From NCBI GenBank assembly GCA_947584775.1, contig CANPWT010000004.1:1-26826 (forward strand): a DNA stretch of 26,826 nucleotides, read 5' to 3'. The stretch comes from an uncultured Clostridia bacterium. GTDB taxonomy: Bacteria; Bacillota; Clostridia; Christensenellales; UBA1242. How positions within the stretch are numbered: the first letter of the stretch is position 1; every line of letters starts with the position of its first letter. The notes beneath the pieces are model-generated. The model worked only from the letters and a program-made list of their open reading frames with translations. It did no database searches and had not been told where the DNA came from. Shown here piece by piece: positions 24,269 through 26,826 of this stretch. Position numbers and translations under genes: made by a program.

Positions 24269-25289
24269 AGGTGGCAAAATATGGTCCACTGTGGTGGACT
24301 ATTTTTTAATTTTAAGTGCAATAATTGGCGTAGGGTTTGCCTCAGGCAAGGAAATTTATGTTTTCTTTTTTCAATTTAAAAATATGTCGCTTATTGGTGT
24401 AATAGCGTTTAGTTTAGTGTTTATTTATTTGTTTTTTATAATAGACTACATAAAATATAAACTAAACATTGGCAGTTACAACCAATTTAACGCAATAATA
24501 TTCAAAAAATTGTGCGGGCTAACAAATGTTATATTAATTATTAATTTTATAATAACAAGCGCGGGCATGCTTGCGGGTGCAGATTATTTATTTATTACTT
24601 TTTTTAATGTTGGCTTTCGTTTGCCGTCCATTGTGCTTTGCCTGTTGGCGTACATTATTGTAACAGGCGGCATAGATAGGGTAAAATGGATTTCAAATTT
24701 AATAATCCCTATTTTAATTTCGGTTATTGTAATAAATAGCCTAACCAACATAACCCCGCAAAATGTAAACCTAGGCATAACAACTAAAAGTTGCGTTTTG
24801 GCGTTGGTTTATGGCTTGCTATTTGGCATAAATAATTTTGTTGCTGGACTGCCTGTTATGTTCGAATCTAAACTAAAAGCCAAAGGCAAATTGTTTGTAA
24901 CCCTTACTGTGGCATTAATTATAATTTTAAACATTTTGGTTTTAGCAAGCAACACATTTGTAAGCGATATGCCAATGTTTGAATTAAGCAAAAATGTAAG
25001 TATGTCATTTTATTACATTTATTTTATAACACTGATTTTGGCACTATTTTGCACACTTTTAATTTGCAATTACAATGTAAATAAAATAATTTGTAAAGAC
25101 AAAAAATCTAAATTTGTGCCTCTTATTACAATTTTATCTTGCTTTGCATTGTCTAATTTAGGCTACAATTTTATTGTAAAATATTTGTATGTTGTGTCCG
25201 GAATTTTTAGCAGCATTTATATTTTATCTTTAATAATTTTAATATTTATAAAATTAATAAAACTTAAAAAGCAACAAAAAAATAAATAA
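24264..25289 (+). CDS. ykvI: YkvI-family membrane protein
   Basis: A 341-aa integral membrane protein with about nine or ten hydrophobic segments and a short basic C-terminus. The start of the first segment, AIIGVGFASGKEIYVFFFQF, matches the G-GFASG-E----F motif of the YkvI family, which looks related to amino-acid/choline-type transporters; broken helices with GG or GFASG motifs are typical of those folds. The substrate is unknown. I recall ykvI as a sporulation-phase gene in Bacillus but cannot confirm it here. It starts 40 bases after the zinc-ribbon gene and has its own start-codon palindrome instead of a ribosome site, suggesting separate expression. It converges with the transglycosylase gene across an AT-rich gap. 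Confidence 0.75.
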   Translation: MKGGKIWSTVVDYFLILSAIIGVGFASGKEIYVFFFQFKNMSLIGVIAFSLVFIYLFFIIDYIKYKLNIGSYNQFNAIIFKKLCGLTNVILIINFIITSAGMLAGADYLFITFFNVGFRLPSIVLCLLAYIIVTGGIDRVKWISNLIIPILISVIVINSLTNITPQNVNLGITTKSCVLALVYGLLFGINNFVAGLPVMFESKLKAKGKLFVTLTVALIIILNILVLASNTFVSDMPMFELSKNVSMSFYYIYFITLILALFCTLLICNYNVNKIICKDKKSKFVPLITILSCFALSNLGYNFIVKYLYVVSGIFSSIYILSLIILIFIKLIKLKKQQKNK

Positions 25290-25487
25290 TAAATTTTAAA
25301 ATTTTACATTAAAAAAACTAATAAAAAAATAAATTAATTTAAAAAAAATTAATTAAAAAATTAAAAATACACATTTCAAAAAAGATAAAAAATTTTTTAA
25401 AATTGTAAAAAAATAACTAAAAAATCATGCTTTTTAATATAAAAAACACAAAATTTTTAAATTTTTTATTAAATTTTTAATTTTTAT
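25290..25487. other. AT-rich spacer between convergent genes
   Basis: About 13 G or C in 198 bases, with long A/T tracts. It has no GC-stemmed terminator, no gene and no repeat unit that I can see, only short A/T-only complementarities. Composition is the same as in the 17000-17295 spacer. Confidence 0.65.
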
Positions 25488-26030
25488 TTAAAAATATAAT
25501 TTATAAAATTTTAAATTATTATTTATTTTTTTAATATAATTTTTTGTTTCTAAAAAAGGAATATTTTGTAATGTAATTTTATCTGTTGAATAATTTGTGT
25601 TATTTAGCCAACTGCGCACAACAGTTTCGCCCGCGTTGTAACTTGCCAAAACGGTGTTGGTGTCCTTAAATTTTTTAAATAAATAATTTAAATACATACA
25701 TCCATATTTAATATTTGTTTGTGGGGCAAACAATTCGCTTTCCGTCAACGTTATCCCCGTTTTATAAAATTCATTTAAATAATTGGCGGTAGATAATTTT
25801 ATTTGCATCAGCCCAATTGCGTTTTTGTTTGAAGTTGCATTTTGGTCATATCCGCTTTCAACATTAATAACGCTGGCAACAAGAGAAGGTGGCAAATTGT
25901 AATAATTGCAATTTTGCTTAATTATATTTTCATATTTTAATGGATGGTTTAGGCTAACAAAAATTTTGTACCCACCAAGGCAAAGGGTGAACACAAAACC
26001 AACCAAAATTAAAATTGCCCATTTTTTCAT
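25488..26030 (-). CDS. Membrane-anchored lytic transglycosylase (SLT domain)
   Basis: A 180-aa protein. Residues 5-27 form an uncleaved-looking membrane anchor, followed by a lysozyme-like SLT domain: catalytic Glu58 in INVESGYDQNA (55-65), GLMQIK (73-78), the YNAGE motif (131-135) and ETKNYIKKI (161-169). It should cleave the MurNAc-GlcNAc bond of peptidoglycan with 1,6-anhydro formation outside the membrane. ATG 26030 is preferred to an in-frame TTG at 26048, since it gives a normal basic start before the anchor. No Shine-Dalgarno sequence is visible; a CATATAAT box lies 14 bases before the ATG. It follows the Y-family polymerase gene by 23 bases. The last 20 residues are Asn/Lys/Tyr-rich and merge into the AT-rich spacer. 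Confidence 0.88.
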   Translation of the reverse strand: MKKWAILILVGFVFTLCLGGYKIFVSLNHPLKYENIIKQNCNYYNLPPSLVASVINVESGYDQNATSNKNAIGLMQIKLSTANYLNEFYKTGITLTESELFAPQTNIKYGCMYLNYLFKKFKDTNTVLASYNAGETVVRSWLNNTNYSTDKITLQNIPFLETKNYIKKINNNLKFYKLYF

Positions 26031-26053
26031 AAAATTATTATATGCCAAAATTG

Positions 26054-26826
26054 CTAACCTAAACCCTCGCAGTCTTTTGCCAAACTTATAACATTCTCGC
26101 CATATTTTTCTTTTAGGTTGTCAATGGCCAAACATAATTGTTGCTTTTTAACATCTAAAAACAAATTTACTTGTTCGTTGTCCTGATTTGTTAAAAGGTT
26201 TGTTGTGCTAATTCTAAGAGCGCGCACCGGTGGAAATTTTGTTCCCGCCAATAGGGTAAACAGTTTAAAGGCTAGGTCAAAAATTTCTTGCTCGCTATTA
26301 ACATAATAACCCAAACTGCTTTGGCAAGATTGATAACTAAAATCCGCATATTTAATGCCTAAATGCACCGTTTTTGCTGCAAATTTGTGCGCACGCAGCC
26401 GGCGAGATACTTTTATGGCTAAATCATGCAAAAAATTTTTAATTTCCTCAATCGTTGTCATGTCGCGCCTAGCAGTTGCGCCGTTGCCCACACTTTTTGT
26501 GTCCTCATCGCGCGGAACAATGAGCGTGTCGTCATCAATCCCGCTAACGGCGTTGTGCAAACTCAGCCCAACTACTCCAAAGTGCTCTTTTAAAAATTCC
26601 GGCTTTAATAAATATAAATCATACAAGGTGTTAACGTTCATATTGTGCAACTTTGCCGCCGTGTGCTTGCCAATCATTATCATATCTTCAATTTTAAGTT
26701 TTTTTATAATGTCAAAATAATTTCCCTCGTTAATTTCGGTAAGCCCAAACGGTTTTTTCATATCGCTGCCCAATTTTGCCAATGTTTTCCCCCACGAAAT
26801 GCCAATGGAAACAGAAAGCCCCAACT
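26054..26826 (-). CDS. dinB: Y-family DNA polymerase (Pol IV/DinB type), 3' part
   Basis: 257 codons are visible; the gene continues past the right edge. It begins inside the palm/fingers (GLSVSIGISWGKTLAKLGSDMKKP, the conserved G-SVGIS-NK--AK--S---KP block) and runs through the thumb with a helix-hairpin-helix stretch (IGKHTAAKLHNMNVNTLYDL) into the little-finger domain (SVGNGATARRDMTT--EI ... RRLRAHKFAAKTVHLGIKYADF). The catalytic acidic residues of the N-terminal palm lie outside the window. Such enzymes copy damaged DNA with low fidelity. The KSVGN--T--RD motif fits the Bacillota DinB/UmuC-like group. It may share a transcript with the lytic transglycosylase 23 bases downstream. Confidence 0.9.
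   Translation of the reverse strand, partial: LGLSVSIGISWGKTLAKLGSDMKKPFGLTEINEGNYFDIIKKLKIEDMIMIGKHTAAKLHNMNVNTLYDLYLLKPEFLKEHFGVVGLSLHNAVSGIDDDTLIVPRDEDTKSVGNGATARRDMTTIEEIKNFLHDLAIKVSRRLRAHKFAAKTVHLGIKYADFSYQSCQSSLGYYVNSEQEIFDLAFKLFTLLAGTKFPPVRALRISTTNLLTNQDNEQVNLFLDVKKQQLCLAIDNLKEKYGENVISLAKDCEGLG

Overview
The window reads as chromosomal core DNA from an AT-rich Bacillota bacterium, most likely an uncultured, compact-genome member of the Clostridia. The reasons are Bacillota gene orders (ylmC-nrdR; yqfC-yqfD-ybeY-era-yqzL-recO ... ppdK ... dnaG-rpoD), Shine-Dalgarno-led genes, intrinsic terminators, TGA used as a stop, and sporulation-associated families (YlmC/YmxH, YqfC, YqfD, YkvI). 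There is no phage, transposon, CRISPR array, rRNA or tRNA that I can see.

Layout. 1-155: tail of a RimI-like acetyltransferase. 157-3498: cell-wall genes, with a membrane-anchored MurF-type ligase and an alpha/beta hydrolase on the minus strand, divergent from D-Ala-D-Ala ligase. 3553-7987: a type IIA topoisomerase operon (parE-parC type) behind a good sigma-A promoter. 8046-9765: ylmC, nrdR, a 59-codon unknown gene and a PAP2 phosphatase. 9834-12412: a YkpA-type ABC-F ATPase and an unknown lipoprotein. 12437-13293 (minus): two tandem double-HTH XRE regulators. 13433-16999: yqfC, yqfD, a YbeY-Era fusion, yqzL and recO. 17000-17295: a 5-6% GC gap. 17371-20013: ppdK. 20127-24223: a tightly coupled dnaG / sigma-region-2-only protein / rpoD / zinc-ribbon operon. 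24264-25289: a YkvI-type membrane protein. 25290-25487: a second very AT-rich gap. 25488-26826 (minus): a membrane-anchored lytic transglycosylase and the 3' part of a Y-family DNA polymerase.

Compared with the Bacillus order, the yqfC-to-rpoD stretch lacks phoH, the HD-hydrolase gene, dgkA, cdd, glyQS, the PPDK regulator gene and dgt, and ybeY and era have become one gene. The three most interesting signals are: (1) a 173-aa protein between dnaG and rpoD that resembles only regions 1.2-2 of a sigma factor; (2) the YbeY-Era fusion, joining two factors of 16S rRNA 3'-end maturation; (3) a dyad CATAT-N6-ATATG whose last three bases are the start codon of three sporulation-family genes (ylmC, yqfC, ykvI), none of which has a Shine-Dalgarno sequence. 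The third could be a CATA-type sporulation -10 element giving leaderless transcripts, or an operator over the start codon.

All assignments rest on reading motifs by eye; no database search was run.
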